Numbered from the stretch's first letter, positions 24,486 through 33,909 are shown. The stretch is 64,000 nt of DNA from an uncultured Collinsella sp. (GCA_900540875.1 UQHT01000002.1:1-64000), one strand, 5' to 3'. The notes: generated by a model not told the origin, from the sequence alone. Numbers and translations: made by a program.

Positions 24486-25610
24486 ATGGCACGTGTGCAC
24501 AACTTCTCAGCTGGCCCGGCCGCACTGCCCACAAGCGTGCTCGCCGAGATCGCCGACGAGATGATGGACTACCGCGGTTGCGGCATGTCCGTGCTCGAGA
24601 TGAGCCATCGATCTAGCATGTACCAGCAGATCATCGACGACGCCGAGGCAACCCTACGCCGCCTGCTGAGCATCCCCGACAATTACCGTGTCCTGTTTTT
24701 GCAGGGCGGCGCCACGCTGCAGTTTGCGGGCATCCCCATGAACCTCATGCGCCGCGGGCGCGCCGGCTACATCGTGACCGGCAACTTTGCCAACAAGGCG
24801 TACAAGGAGGCCGCCAAGTACGGCGAGGCCGTGCTGCTCGCGAGCTCCGAAGACACCAACTTCGACCGCATCCCCGACATGGCCGACATCAACGCGCGTA
24901 TTGCCGCCGAGGCTGCGGGCGACGGGCTCGACTACGTCTACATCTGCCAGAACAACACCATCTTTGGCACCATGTACCGCGAGCTGCCTAACTGCGGCGA
25001 TGTGCCGCTGGTCGCCGATGTTTCGAGCTGCTTTTTGTCGCAGCCACTCGACGTCGAGCGCTACGGACTCATCTACGCCGGCGCTCAGAAAAACGCCGGC
25101 GCCGCTGGCGTGACCGTGGTCATCGTGCGCGACGACCTGATCGCCGACGGCCCGGCCTTTGCGCAGACGCCGCAGTACATGAACCTTAAGACCCAGGCCG
25201 CCAAGGGCTCCATGCTCAACACGCCCAACACCTTTGGCATCTACGTGTGCGGCAAGGTGTTCCGTTGGGTTGAGCAGACCGGCGGACTTGCCGCCATGGC
25301 CGAGCGCAACTGGGCCAAGGCCAACCTGCTCTACGACCTGCTCGAGCACAGCGAGCTGTTCCATGGCACCGCGCAGGCCAACAGCCGCTCCATCGCCAAC
25401 GTCACGTTCCGTACCGGCGACGCCGAACTCGACGCGGCCTTTGTTGCGGGCGCGGCAGAGCACCAGATCCAAAACGTCAAGGGCCATCGCCTCGTCGGCG
25501 GAATGCGCGCCAGCGTGTACAACGCCGTCACCATGGAGGACGTGCAGGCGCTGGCCACGTACGTGAAGGACTTCGAAGCGCAGCATAGTTTGAGCCCGCG
25601 ATCTAACTAG
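24486..25610 (+). CDS. serC: Phosphoserine aminotransferase (SerC)
   Basis: 374 aa. It converts 3-phosphohydroxypyruvate to phosphoserine with glutamate and PLP. HNFSAGPAALPTSVL at the start, EMSHRS, FLQGGATLQF and the PLP-lysine region IYAGAQKNAGAAGVT are diagnostic. The gene precedes serA by 70 bp on the same strand, an operon for serine synthesis. GAGGGGGAACTAGAAG holds the ribosome site. The final serB-type step is not in the window. Confidence 0.95.
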   Translation: MARVHNFSAGPAALPTSVLAEIADEMMDYRGCGMSVLEMSHRSSMYQQIIDDAEATLRRLLSIPDNYRVLFLQGGATLQFAGIPMNLMRRGRAGYIVTGNFANKAYKEAAKYGEAVLLASSEDTNFDRIPDMADINARIAAEAAGDGLDYVYICQNNTIFGTMYRELPNCGDVPLVADVSSCFLSQPLDVERYGLIYAGAQKNAGAAGVTVVIVRDDLIADGPAFAQTPQYMNLKTQAAKGSMLNTPNTFGIYVCGKVFRWVEQTGGLAAMAERNWAKANLLYDLLEHSELFHGTAQANSRSIANVTFRTGDAELDAAFVAGAAEHQIQNVKGHRLVGGMRASVYNAVTMEDVQALATYVKDFEAQHSLSPRSN

Positions 25611-25679
25611 CCCGCAACACGCGGACCGACCAGCCACTTCAAACCACTTGTTATAAACAAATCCGCTAAGGAGTTTTTC

Positions 25680-26843
25680 ATGCGCAAGATTAAAACCATC
25701 GACGACATTACCAAGGACGGCAAAGTCGAATTTGGCGAGGGCTACGAGTTTGTGGGCACCGCCGAGGAGGCCGACGCCATTCTGATGCGCTCCACCGACC
25801 TGCACGGCTACGAGCTGCCCGAGGGCATCCGCGCCATCGCCCGCTGCGGCGCCGGCGTCAACAACATCCCCGTCGAGGAGTACGCCAAGAAGGGCGTCGT
25901 CGTCTTTAACTCCCCCGGCGCCAACAGCAACGCCGTCAAGGAGCTCGTCCTGGGCATGTTGGTGCTCTCGAGCCGCGGCGTGGTGCAATCGATGAACTGG
26001 GTGCGTGACAACGCCGACGACCCCGAGATTCAGGTCGATGCCGAAAAGGCCAAGAAGGCCTTTGTGGGCCGCGAGCTCAAGGGCAAGCGCATCGGCGTCA
26101 TCGGCCTGGGCAACGTGGGCTCCAAGGTCGCCAACGCCTGTGTCGATCTGGGCATGGACGTCTACGGCTACGACCCGTTCATTTCCGTCGAGCACGCATG
26201 GGTGCTGAGTCGCGAGGTGCAGCGCGTGGGCACGCTCGAGGACCTCTGCCGCGGCTGCGACTACCTCACCGTGCACGTGCCCAGCAAGGCCGATACCATC
26301 GGCATGATCAGCACCGAGCAGATCGACCTGCTGGCGCCCGACGCCGTGCTCATCAACTACGCGCGCGAAACCATCATTGACGAGGACGCCGTCGACGCTG
26401 CCCTGCGCGAGGGCAAGCTCAGCTGGTTTAGCTGCGACTTTGCCACGCCCAAGACCGTCAAGATGCCCAACACGTTTATCACCACGCATTCGGGCGCCGG
26501 CACCGGCGAGGCCGAGGCCAACTGCGCCGACATGGCCATCAGCGAGCTCAAGGATTACCTGGAAAACGGCAACATCGCGCACAGCGTCAACTACCCCGCC
26601 TGCAGCATGGGCAAGGCGCGCGCCGCAAGCCGCATTGCCTGCCTGCATGCCAACGTGCCCAACATGATCGGCCAGATCACGGCCATTCTCGCCAAGGACA
26701 ACGCCAACGTGCAGCGCATGACCAACGAGTCCGCTGGCGAGAACGCCTACACCATGTTCGACACCGATGAGCACCTGGACGGCAGCACGATCGAGGCACT
26801 CAAGCATATTCCGTCGATGTATCGTGTGCGCGTGATTAAATAG
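25680..26843 (+). CDS. serA: D-3-phosphoglycerate dehydrogenase (SerA)
   Basis: 387 aa. It oxidises 3-phosphoglycerate to 3-phosphohydroxypyruvate with NAD+. The Rossmann motif is GVIGLGNVGSKVAN, and SPGANSNAVKELVLGML is the substrate loop. The usual Arg and Glu-His relay is seen as INYARETIIDEDA with a Cys/Asp-rich FSCDFATPK and TTHSGAGTGEAE. The C-terminal 75 residues form an ACT domain (NVPNMIGQITAILAKDNANV), probably for regulation. AAGGAG precedes the ATG. It is the short SerA type lacking the intervening domain. Confidence 0.94.
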   Translation: MRKIKTIDDITKDGKVEFGEGYEFVGTAEEADAILMRSTDLHGYELPEGIRAIARCGAGVNNIPVEEYAKKGVVVFNSPGANSNAVKELVLGMLVLSSRGVVQSMNWVRDNADDPEIQVDAEKAKKAFVGRELKGKRIGVIGLGNVGSKVANACVDLGMDVYGYDPFISVEHAWVLSREVQRVGTLEDLCRGCDYLTVHVPSKADTIGMISTEQIDLLAPDAVLINYARETIIDEDAVDAALREGKLSWFSCDFATPKTVKMPNTFITTHSGAGTGEAEANCADMAISELKDYLENGNIAHSVNYPACSMGKARAASRIACLHANVPNMIGQITAILAKDNANVQRMTNESAGENAYTMFDTDEHLDGSTIEALKHIPSMYRVRVIK

Positions 26844-26882
26844 CGCCGGCGCCAATCCTGCCAGACAGACCACGAAGCCCAT

Positions 26883-26917
26883 TCGGCCCCCGTTTTCACG
26901 AAACGGGGGCCGATTTT
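26883..26917 (+). terminator. Intrinsic terminator of serC-serA
   Basis: TCGGCCCCCGTTT-TCACG-AAACGGGGGCCGA followed by TTTTG, 40 nt after the serA stop codon. Confidence 0.9.
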
Positions 26918-26929
26918 GTTGCTCCGGAC

Positions 26930-27190
26930 GACTTTAAAATGATACCCATAACAAGTTTTTTCAGATAATCGATAGTGAGGCTCAAGTCGCTAAGCACACC
27001 CGCTTTGATAAACAGCTTTATCAGGGACTTTAGTAGGTAAAAATCGATCTCTATGTGCCGAATGTAAGTTGACTGTCCATTTTCCGAAACAACTTATTCT
27101 AGATAGCATTTTTAAGGCCCCTCCAAGGCGAAATATAAGTCTTTTTGTGACCAAAACTCTAGTCCGCGCGACCGTTTTCCACCCGCGCGG
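26930..27190. other. AT-rich intergenic stretch
   Basis: About 260 nt, clearly poorer in GC than the flanks, between the serA terminator and the end of the next minus-strand gene. No gene, RNA or strong palindrome recognised. Confidence 0.5.
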
Positions 27191-28240
27191 CTACATTCCT
27201 GCCCAATCGATAAAAATCTCCTCACGAAGCCGCCGTTCGAGCTCCTGCTGTCGCGGCGTCTTGTCTTTCAGCGGCACATCGAGATAGGACATGATGAGCT
27301 CCATCACCACGCGGAAGGCATCGGAGTCGGCCAGCTGACCATAGGTCATCAGAATGACGGGATATCCCATCGCTTGCAGCGCCGTCGTTCGATCGGAGTC
27401 CGAAATCTTGGATTCAATGGATCCGTGAATGGCTTTACCCTGGCATTCAACCAGACACTCTCGGCTGCCGTCCTTATTTGCCAGCAGGATATCGGCATAG
27501 CGCCTATCAAGCCCCGAAATCAGGCGGGCGCTGCGCGTCATACGAATCTCAACGTTATTGGTAAGGCTCAGCCCTTCGCCGCCGCGCAACCTCGTAAGGC
27601 CAAACAGCATCGAAGCCTGGACCTCGAGCGGCGATGCTGCCACCCCCGTAATGCATTTCGCGGCTCGTATGAACGATTTAGCGCCGCGGAGCCCCCGGAC
27701 CTTATCGACGAACTCTGTAAGCTCAGAGAGCTCGATCAAGGGAGGTCGTTTCCACAAGTCCGTTGGATTCCCCGAGACATCCTTTACGTTTTCCCAGCCC
27801 GACCGTGCGTCACCCCACCGGCCCCCGTATGCCTGCTCAAGTGCCGACTTTACCTGAGGCGCAATCTTGCACACGGCAAAGGTGCCGCACATCTCATACA
27901 TGCACATGATTAGACGCTCGTTTGAGACCGAGGAAGCCAGGGTCAGCAGGGTAAAGAGTGGGGACGCAACATCGAGGCCAAACTCCGTCTGCCGCACGGA
28001 ATCAAACGGCCTCTCCCCGTTCCAAACATGCCTGACAATGCGATCGCCCTTACGTCCGCAGCTGCCCTGCGCCAACACGTGTAACGGGGTGCCCAGGAAA
28101 TGCGTGACGAGCGGATGCTCACATAGGTGCTCCCTGCGCGGATCGTCCGCAGAATCAGGCAGGTCCGGCATTATTGCCAAGACCTGTGGAGGTATCCGGT
28201 GATACCGAAAGGCAGATATGTCGCACAGCATGTCGTCCAT
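27191..28240 (-). CDS. Nuclease-fold orphan protein A (Vsr/DUF559-like C-terminus)
   Basis: 349 aa, no named family. Residues about 90-130 resemble the middle of the protein encoded at 36488-37678 (LIMCMYEMCGTFAVC against YYFELCGAYSLG). Shared order: AAKCITGVAASPLEVQASML, GGEGLSLTNNVEI, then RRYADILL, ECLVECQGKAIHG, SDRTTALQAMGYPVILMT. The D...ECQG...H...D-R pattern is that of Vsr/DUF559 PD-(D/E)XK-like folds. The start at 28240 removes an N-terminal low-complexity shadow. Function unknown; the nuclease reading is inference. Confidence 0.6.
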   Translation of the reverse strand: MDDMLCDISAFRYHRIPPQVLAIMPDLPDSADDPRREHLCEHPLVTHFLGTPLHVLAQGSCGRKGDRIVRHVWNGERPFDSVRQTEFGLDVASPLFTLLTLASSVSNERLIMCMYEMCGTFAVCKIAPQVKSALEQAYGGRWGDARSGWENVKDVSGNPTDLWKRPPLIELSELTEFVDKVRGLRGAKSFIRAAKCITGVAASPLEVQASMLFGLTRLRGGEGLSLTNNVEIRMTRSARLISGLDRRYADILLANKDGSRECLVECQGKAIHGSIESKISDSDRTTALQAMGYPVILMTYGQLADSDAFRVVMELIMSYLDVPLKDKTPRQQELERRLREEIFIDWAGM

Positions 28241-28394
28241 GAAGGGTACGTACCCGCTGCGTCGCTTGTGAACCCGCCCGGACGGCAAACGCGCTGGCTC
28301 GGCCTGCGAACGGTAAATACTGCCACGCCCACGTCGCGGATCTCTCAGGAGGCTTACAATCGGTTTGGAAAGCAAACTGATTGTGAGGTTGCAT

Positions 28395-29615
28395 ATGGTT
28401 GATGAGGATTTTGCCTGGCGGCTTGCGCAGGAGCTTGTGCGGATCGACAGCTCAGACCCGGGCGCGTATGAGGATGAAATTGAGCGCTTCATTAAGAGGC
28501 TCATTGAGCAGCAGCTGGCACAACTTGATAGTTCTGCGCTCGATGCCGTGCAGATTGAGGAGCTCGAAGTGCTGCCCGGGCGCCGCAACCTTAAAGTCAC
28601 CGTGCCGGGCCAAAGCGACGAGCCGCGGCTGATCTATATCTGCCACATGGATACCGTCACCTTGGGCGATGGCTGGGACGCAGACATCGCACCGCTTGGG
28701 GCGGTTGTGCGCGACGATAAACTCTATGGCCGCGGTGCCTGCGATATGAAGGGTGGCCTGGCCTGCGCCATTGCCGCACTGGTCCATACGCTCGAACGCG
28801 TGGCGGCGGATGGCGCGCTGCCACGCCGCGGCTTTTCGCTCATCTGCTCGGTCGACGAGGAAGACTTCATGCGCGGCTCAGAGGCCGCGATCGATGCTGG
28901 CTGGGTCGGCTCGCGCGAATGGGTGCTGGACACCGAACCCACCGACGGACAGATCCAGGTGGCGCACAAGGGTCGCACGTGGTTCGAGATTGAAATGGCT
29001 GGCGTGACGGCGCATGCGAGCCAGCCTTGGAAGGGCGCGGATGCCGTCGCCGCCATGGCCGAGGTCGTGTGTTCGCTTCGTCGCGCGTTTGCGGCGCTGC
29101 CCGCGCACGATGAGCTGGGGCCTTCGACCATCACGTTTGGCCAAATCGAGGGCGGATATCGCCCCTACGTCGTACCCGACCGCGCCAAAGTTTGGGTCGA
29201 CATGCGCCTGACCCCGCCGACCGATACGGCCGCCGCAATCAATATGGTCGAGCATGCCATCGCCGTCGCCGAAGCCACCGTTCCCGGTTGCCATGGCAGC
29301 TACACCGTGACGGGCGACCGCCCCGCCATCGAGCGCGATCCGGTCTCTCCCCTTCTAGCTGCACTCAAGTGCGCAGCAGACGATGTAACGGGCACGGATA
29401 CGACCGTCGGCTTCTTTACCGGCTACACCGACACTGCCGTCATTGCCGGCAAGACGGGTAACCGTAACTGCATGAGCTATGGCCCAGGCTCGCTCGCGCT
29501 CGCCCACAAGCCCAACGAATATGTGCCCCACGCCGACATCGTTCGTTGTCAGCAGGTGCTAATCGCGCTCGCCGATAACGTGCTCTGGGACGCGAGCGGC
29601 CAAGTTGGGGCATAA
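28395..29615 (+). CDS. M20 family metallopeptidase (ArgE/DapE type)
   Basis: 406 aa. Zinc-binding motifs in order: ICHMDTVTLGDGW (first His and Asp), YGRGACDMKGGLA (bridging Asp), SVDEEDFMRGS (catalytic Glu-Glu), LDTEPTDG and a final His in LALAHKPNEYV. The dimerisation domain lies between about 200 and 310 (KGRTWFEIEMAGVTAHAS). The family includes acetylornithine deacetylase and succinyl-diaminopimelate desuccinylase; the exact amide substrate is not clear. GAGG precedes the ATG. A DUF1015-like gene follows after 40 bp. Confidence 0.85.
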   Translation: MVDEDFAWRLAQELVRIDSSDPGAYEDEIERFIKRLIEQQLAQLDSSALDAVQIEELEVLPGRRNLKVTVPGQSDEPRLIYICHMDTVTLGDGWDADIAPLGAVVRDDKLYGRGACDMKGGLACAIAALVHTLERVAADGALPRRGFSLICSVDEEDFMRGSEAAIDAGWVGSREWVLDTEPTDGQIQVAHKGRTWFEIEMAGVTAHASQPWKGADAVAAMAEVVCSLRRAFAALPAHDELGPSTITFGQIEGGYRPYVVPDRAKVWVDMRLTPPTDTAAAINMVEHAIAVAEATVPGCHGSYTVTGDRPAIERDPVSPLLAALKCAADDVTGTDTTVGFFTGYTDTAVIAGKTGNRNCMSYGPGSLALAHKPNEYVPHADIVRCQQVLIALADNVLWDASGQVGA

Positions 29616-29655
29616 TAAGCCGCGAACAAACCGACTCGTGCGTTAGGACCGCCCC

Positions 29656-30345
29656 ATGAAAGCACTTCCGTTTCCCTGCATCCGCCCGGCTCAGGACCGC
29701 GTGCTCGAGGCACTGCCTGCAATGGGCAGCATCCTGAGCGGCAACGATGCTCTGCGCGGAGCCATTGCCGATGGTCTGATGCTCAAGGATCCAGGCGTGG
29801 CGTATTACGTGTACGAATGCTCGGGTGAGCCGGGACGCGTGACGGGTGTCGTGGCGATTTGCCCGGTTAACGTGCTGACGGGCGGCGACGAGGCTGCCGC
29901 CGAGAGCATCGACGCACTCGCCACCGCGCGCGCGATCGCCGAGCTCAAGGTGCAGCCGCGCCCCGTGTCGCTCGCCTACGAGGCGTCGCCCGTCATGGAT
30001 ATCATTTTGAGCGCTGCCAAAGAGGGCGCATCGCTCTACGCCGTCACCGATCCCGCGGGCGTCACACATCGCGTGTGGGAGGTCAAGCGCGAGGACGCCG
30101 TTGCCGCCATCCGTGCCATGCTCGATCAGGCGCCCGACCCGGTGTTCGCCGGTGACTCCGCCTATGTCGCCGCACTGGCTGGGGCATCGCAGATTCTGGC
30201 CGACGAGGCCCGCGCTGCCGGCGCCTACTCTGGCAAAGAGCCGTTCAACTTTGCTGTAGCCGTGCTGTTCCCCGCCGCGCAGGTCAGCGGCAGCGCGCCG
30301 CAGGTTCCGACGGGTCTGCTCACTCACCAGGTCTCACGGTTCTAG
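29656..30345 (+). CDS. DUF1015-like protein, shortened
   Basis: 229 aa. It aligns by eye to DUF1015 in the N-terminal FPCIRPAQDRVLEALPAMGS, VTHRVWEVKREDAVAAIRAML and FNFAVAVLFPAA. The typical family is near 400 aa and has an ADGHHRY motif, here replaced by AGDSAYVAAL, so a key site appears lost. Neighbour of an M20 peptidase, same strand, probable operon. Function of the family is unknown. Confidence 0.5.
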   Translation: MKALPFPCIRPAQDRVLEALPAMGSILSGNDALRGAIADGLMLKDPGVAYYVYECSGEPGRVTGVVAICPVNVLTGGDEAAAESIDALATARAIAELKVQPRPVSLAYEASPVMDIILSAAKEGASLYAVTDPAGVTHRVWEVKREDAVAAIRAMLDQAPDPVFAGDSAYVAALAGASQILADEARAAGAYSGKEPFNFAVAVLFPAAQVSGSAPQVPTGLLTHQVSRF

Positions 30346-30388
30346 CGAACTCAAACGCTAAGCTGGAAAACCCAGCATCCAAACAAAC

Positions 30389-30430
30389 AAGGGGCGGAGA
30401 TGCAGCAAACGCATGCACCTCCGCCCTTTT
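30389..30430. terminator. Bidirectional terminator
   Basis: AAGGGGCGGAG...CCTCCGCCCTTTT, with inner ATGC/GCAT pairing, between convergent genes ending at 30345 and 30475. Confidence 0.8.
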
Positions 30431-30474
30431 CGCATCAAACAATTACGCCGGTAAACCGGGCCGCAACGTCAGCG

Positions 30475-31110
30475 TTATCCACGCTGCGGACCTGCCGCCG
30501 CCACGAGCGGCTCTAGCCCCAGCTCGCGCGCGTAGTCTTCCTGCGTAAAGACTTCGACCAGTTCAAACGTATCGGCCGCATCGTCAAACGCAAAATGCAG
30601 CACTGAGCAGTTGCCCGGCACGCGTTCGCGCTCGTCAGCCGCCGCGCCCCGCACGTGGTCCAAAAACTCCTTGATAGCTGAGCCATGACTTACCGCGAGC
30701 ACGCACGTATGGTCCGGACGCTGCATAAGATCGGTCAGCGTCGCCACCATGCGCGTGCGCACCTGGATCTGGCCCTCGCCGCCAAACTGCCGATAGAAGT
30801 CGCGCCACGGGCGCTCGGGCATAAGCATCACGCGCTCGGCCTCAAAGTCGCCAAAGAACCACTCACGCAGGCCGTCCAGGCGCTCGTACGCCAAGCCCGG
30901 CCACAAGTTGGCGATAGTCTGCTCGGTGCGATGAAGCGTAGAGGTGTAGGCATGATCGGGCTCAATGCCGCGCGCACGTAAAAACATGCCGGCGCGCGCC
31001 GCCTGGTCGCAACCCAACTGCGTAAGCGGCGAGTCACTCCACCCCTGAATGATACGCTTAAGGTTGTATATCGTCTGTCCATGACGGACCAGATACAGAT
31101 CTTTATTCAT
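30475..31110 (-). CDS. Histidine phosphatase family protein (copy 1 of tandem pair)
   Basis: 211 aa. LYLVRHGQTIYN is the catalytic RHG motif; the second Arg lies in YTSTLHRTEQT, the Glu region in LREWFFGDFEAE and the second His in LAVSHGSAIKEF. These are phosphoglycerate-mutase-like phosphatases with small phosphate esters as substrates. The neighbour at 31128-31670 is a paralogue 17 nt upstream, so this is a tandem duplication. It is the downstream gene and 31 residues longer. Confidence 0.87.
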   Translation of the reverse strand: MNKDLYLVRHGQTIYNLKRIIQGWSDSPLTQLGCDQAARAGMFLRARGIEPDHAYTSTLHRTEQTIANLWPGLAYERLDGLREWFFGDFEAERVMLMPERPWRDFYRQFGGEGQIQVRTRMVATLTDLMQRPDHTCVLAVSHGSAIKEFLDHVRGAAADERERVPGNCSVLHFAFDDAADTFELVEVFTQEDYARELGLEPLVAAAGPQRG

Positions 31111-31127
31111 AGGGGTCCTTTCGTTCG

Positions 31128-31670
31128 TTACCAACCCAAGAGCGAAAACGCCCCGTCGCAATAGCCAAAATGAAGCACGGCACCGTTGTCGGGTAGCTCT
31201 CCCCCGCCAGTCACATACTCAAGAAACTCCTGGCAGGCTGAGCCGTGGGAAACCGCCAGCACGCAGTCGTGCTGCGGCCGGGCCATAATACGGGACAGCG
31301 CCGCGACCATGCGCGACTGAAGCTGCACTTCCGACTCGCCGCCAAAGGCCACCGGATAATCGCCCCAGGGCTGCGGCGGCATCTCGCGATTTGATGTGCC
31401 CTCCAGCGAGCCAAAATGCCACTCACGCAGGTCATCGACCAGCTCAATGGAACGGCCCTCGCCAACGATAAGCTCGGCCGTATGCCGCGCCCGGCCCAAC
31501 GGCGAGGAATACACATGATCAAAGGCCACGCCACGCGCCGCAAACGCCGTACGCGCCGTCAGCGCCTGCTCGCGCCCGCGCGCCGTAAGCGGCGAATCGT
31601 GCCAGCCCTGCAAAATGCTCTGCACATTGAGCTCAGTCTGCCCATGCCGCACCAAATACAGATCTGCCAC
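31128..31670 (-). CDS. Histidine phosphatase family protein (copy 2 of tandem pair)
   Basis: 180 aa. LYLVRHGQTELN, YSSPLGRARHTAE, LREWHFGSLEG and LAVSHGSACQEF give the complete active-site set. It shares long identical stretches with the neighbour (for example VLAVSHGSA). The start is GTG behind GGGAGGGC. Substrate unknown; tandem copies may have diverged in specificity. Confidence 0.87.
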   Translation of the reverse strand: MADLYLVRHGQTELNVQSILQGWHDSPLTARGREQALTARTAFAARGVAFDHVYSSPLGRARHTAELIVGEGRSIELVDDLREWHFGSLEGTSNREMPPQPWGDYPVAFGGESEVQLQSRMVAALSRIMARPQHDCVLAVSHGSACQEFLEYVTGGGELPDNGAVLHFGYCDGAFSLLGW

Positions 31671-31685
31671 ACGCCCTCCCCTCGT

Positions 31686-31720
31686 ACCACCACAAAGGGG
31701 ACAGGCACCTTTGTGGTGGT
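31686..31720. repeat. R1 palindromic repeat, copy 7 of 8
   Basis: Arms slightly shortened (ACCACCACAAAGG...CCTTTGTGGTGGT), loop GGACAGGCA. It lies 32 nt downstream of the nitroreductase stop codon on the minus strand. Confidence 0.88.
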
Positions 31721-31752
31721 TTACCGTCTGATCACGCCGCGGTGACGCTCAG

Positions 31753-32424
31753 CTACACCAGCACGTCGGCAAGCGGACGCTTGGGTACGTGGTGCACCTG
31801 CGCCTCGTCGCGCCAATAATTGATGGAGCCGTCGGGGTTGGAATCGATCGCATCGATCACCTGTGTCTCGGCCGGAACGCCAAACGCCATGATCAGCTTG
31901 AGCTCATACTTGTCGTTATTGAGCCCCATGGCTTCGATCGCGCGGGGCGTAAAGGCCTTGAACATGCAGGCTGCCACCTCGGGCGTGGCGCTGCGGGCGG
32001 CGAGCATCATCGTCTGCGCGGCAATGCCCGTGTCGACCTCGGTAATGGGAGCGGCAGGCTTGCCCGAAACGGCGCGCTCGGCCAGAATCGCGATATAGCC
32101 GGTCGGGCGCTCGCCCTCGGCAGGACCCGGCCAATCCTTAAACGCGCCGGCCCATGCGAGCTCGTCAAATACACGCGCGCAATCCTCGGCACCGCTCACC
32201 ACGTGAAAACGCAGACGCTGAGCATTGGCGCCGCAGGGAGCCAGGTGCGCCAGTTCCGCCAGCTCGAGCAAAAACTCGCGCGGCACGCGCATGGACTCGT
32301 CAAAACGGCGGCACGTACGGGCACGACGGACCAGCGCATCAAACGCTTCCAGACCGAGCTTTTCGCAACCTTGCTTTGCCATCGATTCGACACTCGACGG
32401 TGCCTCGGGAACTGCTTCGTTCAT
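31753..32424 (-). CDS. Nitroreductase family protein
   Basis: 223 aa. The FMN-binding N-terminal arginines lie in RARTCRRFDES, APCGANAQRLRF is the second cofactor loop, and GIAAQTMMLAARSA plus IMAFGVPAE are typical of the fold. The C-terminal YWRDEAQVHHVPKRPLADV matches the family end. Flavin-dependent NAD(P)H oxidoreductase; electron acceptor unknown. GGGGGTCCCT precedes the ATG, a modest ribosome site. Confidence 0.85.
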   Translation of the reverse strand: MNEAVPEAPSSVESMAKQGCEKLGLEAFDALVRRARTCRRFDESMRVPREFLLELAELAHLAPCGANAQRLRFHVVSGAEDCARVFDELAWAGAFKDWPGPAEGERPTGYIAILAERAVSGKPAAPITEVDTGIAAQTMMLAARSATPEVAACMFKAFTPRAIEAMGLNNDKYELKLIMAFGVPAETQVIDAIDSNPDGSINYWRDEAQVHHVPKRPLADVLV

Positions 32425-32659
32425 AGGGACCCCCAATACAAGCCAATTGTCCTTAGGAAAATCTAACCTAAAACGTAGGCAATAACGAACAGGGCTGCAA
32501 TGTTCTACACCTGTTGAATAGAAAATCGCGACGTGGGGAACAACGGAAACAATTCGGGACCTTTGGGTTACGTTTCGCCCTCCCCGACCCATACGCCAGC
32601 GCCTTTAAGCGATACTGGTTGTAACGATCAAGGCTTACGCCGCACGGAAAGGAGACATT

Positions 32660-33262
32660 ATGGGCATCTTTAAGAACGATGACCAAAAATCGAGCCAGTT
32701 TGGATTTGACGAGAAAAGCATGGCGGGCAAAGCCGTCAAGGCCGTACGCTGGATCTACGCCATCACGGGCGTCTTAGCACTCATTGCTGGTATCGCGCTG
32801 CTTTTTGCACCCGCCAAGTCCCTCGTCTTTTTGACGACCGTCCTGGGTTTTTACTTTGTAATCACTGCTGCCATCAGACTGTTCACTGCCATTTTTGAGC
32901 CGCTGCTGCCCACCGGCTGGCGCGTGACGAGCATCATCTCCAACCTACTCATTATCTTGGGCGGCGTCATAATCCTGCGCAACCAGGCCTTCTCGACCGC
33001 GACGCTCACCACGATGGTGGTTATCGTGGCCGGCTTTGGCTGGATTGTCGAAGGTGTCATGTCCATTCTGGAGTCCGAGCTTTCGTCCAACCGCGCCCTC
33101 GCCATCCTGAGCGGCGCACTTTCCATCATCGCCGGCATGTTCGTGTTTATCTATCCGCTGTGGTCGGCCAAGATGCTCGTCATCTTTAGCGGCGCCGCGC
33201 TGCTGGTGTTTGGCGTAACGCTGATTGTTCGCGCTATTCAATTTGGCAAACTGGTGCGCTAG
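32660..33262 (+). CDS. DUF308/HdeD-like membrane protein
   Basis: 200 aa with six hydrophobic helices starting at about residue 30 (WIYAITGVLALIAGIALLFAP) and ending with VIFSGAALLVFGVTLIVRAI. Paired repeats of three helices, each with a Gly-rich turn, are typical of HdeD (DUF308), linked to acid resistance in enterobacteria but mostly uncharacterised elsewhere. GGAAAGGAGACATT is a strong ribosome site. The next gene starts at the base after its stop. Confidence 0.8.
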   Translation: MGIFKNDDQKSSQFGFDEKSMAGKAVKAVRWIYAITGVLALIAGIALLFAPAKSLVFLTTVLGFYFVITAAIRLFTAIFEPLLPTGWRVTSIISNLLIILGGVIILRNQAFSTATLTTMVVIVAGFGWIVEGVMSILESELSSNRALAILSGALSIIAGMFVFIYPLWSAKMLVIFSGAALLVFGVTLIVRAIQFGKLVR

Positions 33263-33745
33263 ATGCCAAAGACGCTCTTTATTGATGCAGACGCCTGCCC
33301 GGTCACGCGCGAGTCGATTGACTGCGCGCGGCGGGCGGGCGTCGCCGTTGTTATCGCCGGCAACAGCACGCAAAACCTGGAACGGCACATTCGCCGCGAC
33401 GACCCGCGCGATGCCGAGCACGCGCGACGCGGCTTTTGGGTCACGACGCTCGACGTGAGCGTGGGCGCCGACAGCGCCGACTTTGCCATTGTCGAACGCC
33501 TGCAGGCGGGCGACGTGGTCGTGACGCAGGACATTGGCTTGGCGAGCATGGTGCTCGGGCGCGATGCCGCCGCTATCGGTGTGCGCGGGCGCGTCTACGA
33601 CAAAGCGACCATCGACATGCAGCTGTTTATTCGCCACGAGGAAAAGAAGGTGCGCCGCGCCGGCGGACGCACTCGCGGGCCGGCGGCATTTACCAGCGAA
33701 GACCGCGCCCGCTTTAAACGCAACCTCACCGAGTTGCTGCACTAA
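33263..33745 (+). CDS. YaiI/YqxD family protein (DUF188)
   Basis: 160 aa. The family start LFIDADACPVTRESI and the later DFAIVERLQAGDVVVTQDIGLASMVLGRDA are diagnostic; conserved acids (DAD, TQDIGLA) resemble PIN-like nucleases. Function not established. The ATG follows the preceding TAG without spacing, so it is cotranscribed with the DUF308 gene. Confidence 0.85.
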   Translation: MPKTLFIDADACPVTRESIDCARRAGVAVVIAGNSTQNLERHIRRDDPRDAEHARRGFWVTTLDVSVGADSADFAIVERLQAGDVVVTQDIGLASMVLGRDAAAIGVRGRVYDKATIDMQLFIRHEEKKVRRAGGRTRGPAAFTSEDRARFKRNLTELLH

Positions 33746-33747
33746 CC

Positions 33748-33787
33748 AAGGTAGATTTTTGAGACATGCCTAAAATCTACCTTTTTG
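33748..33787 (+). terminator. Intrinsic terminator of the DUF308-DUF188 operon
   Basis: AAGGTAGATTTT...AAAATCTACCTT followed by TTTG. It starts 2 nt after the stop codon. Confidence 0.85.
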
Positions 33788-33825
33788 TTTTGAGCGGTGT
33801 GAGCGCTCGGAATCCATGGCTCAAC

Positions 33826-33902
33826 AAAAAACGGGCTTCAAAATGCCATGCGTCGCCGCATTGCGCAGGCGCTGAGCATGGCTATTTGAAGCCCATTTTT
33901 TA
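33826..33902 (-). terminator. Long terminator hairpin of the Mn transporter gene
   Basis: AAAAAACGGGCTTCAAA...TTTGAAGCCCATTTTTT with an inner GCCATGC/GCATGGC stem. On the minus strand it ends with TTTTTTG. Confidence 0.85.
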
Positions 33903-33909
33903 GGCCTAC

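Noticed and set aside
24654..26882. 742-aa open frame opposite serC and serA
   Set aside because: Antisense shadow of two certain genes; no ribosome site or domain.
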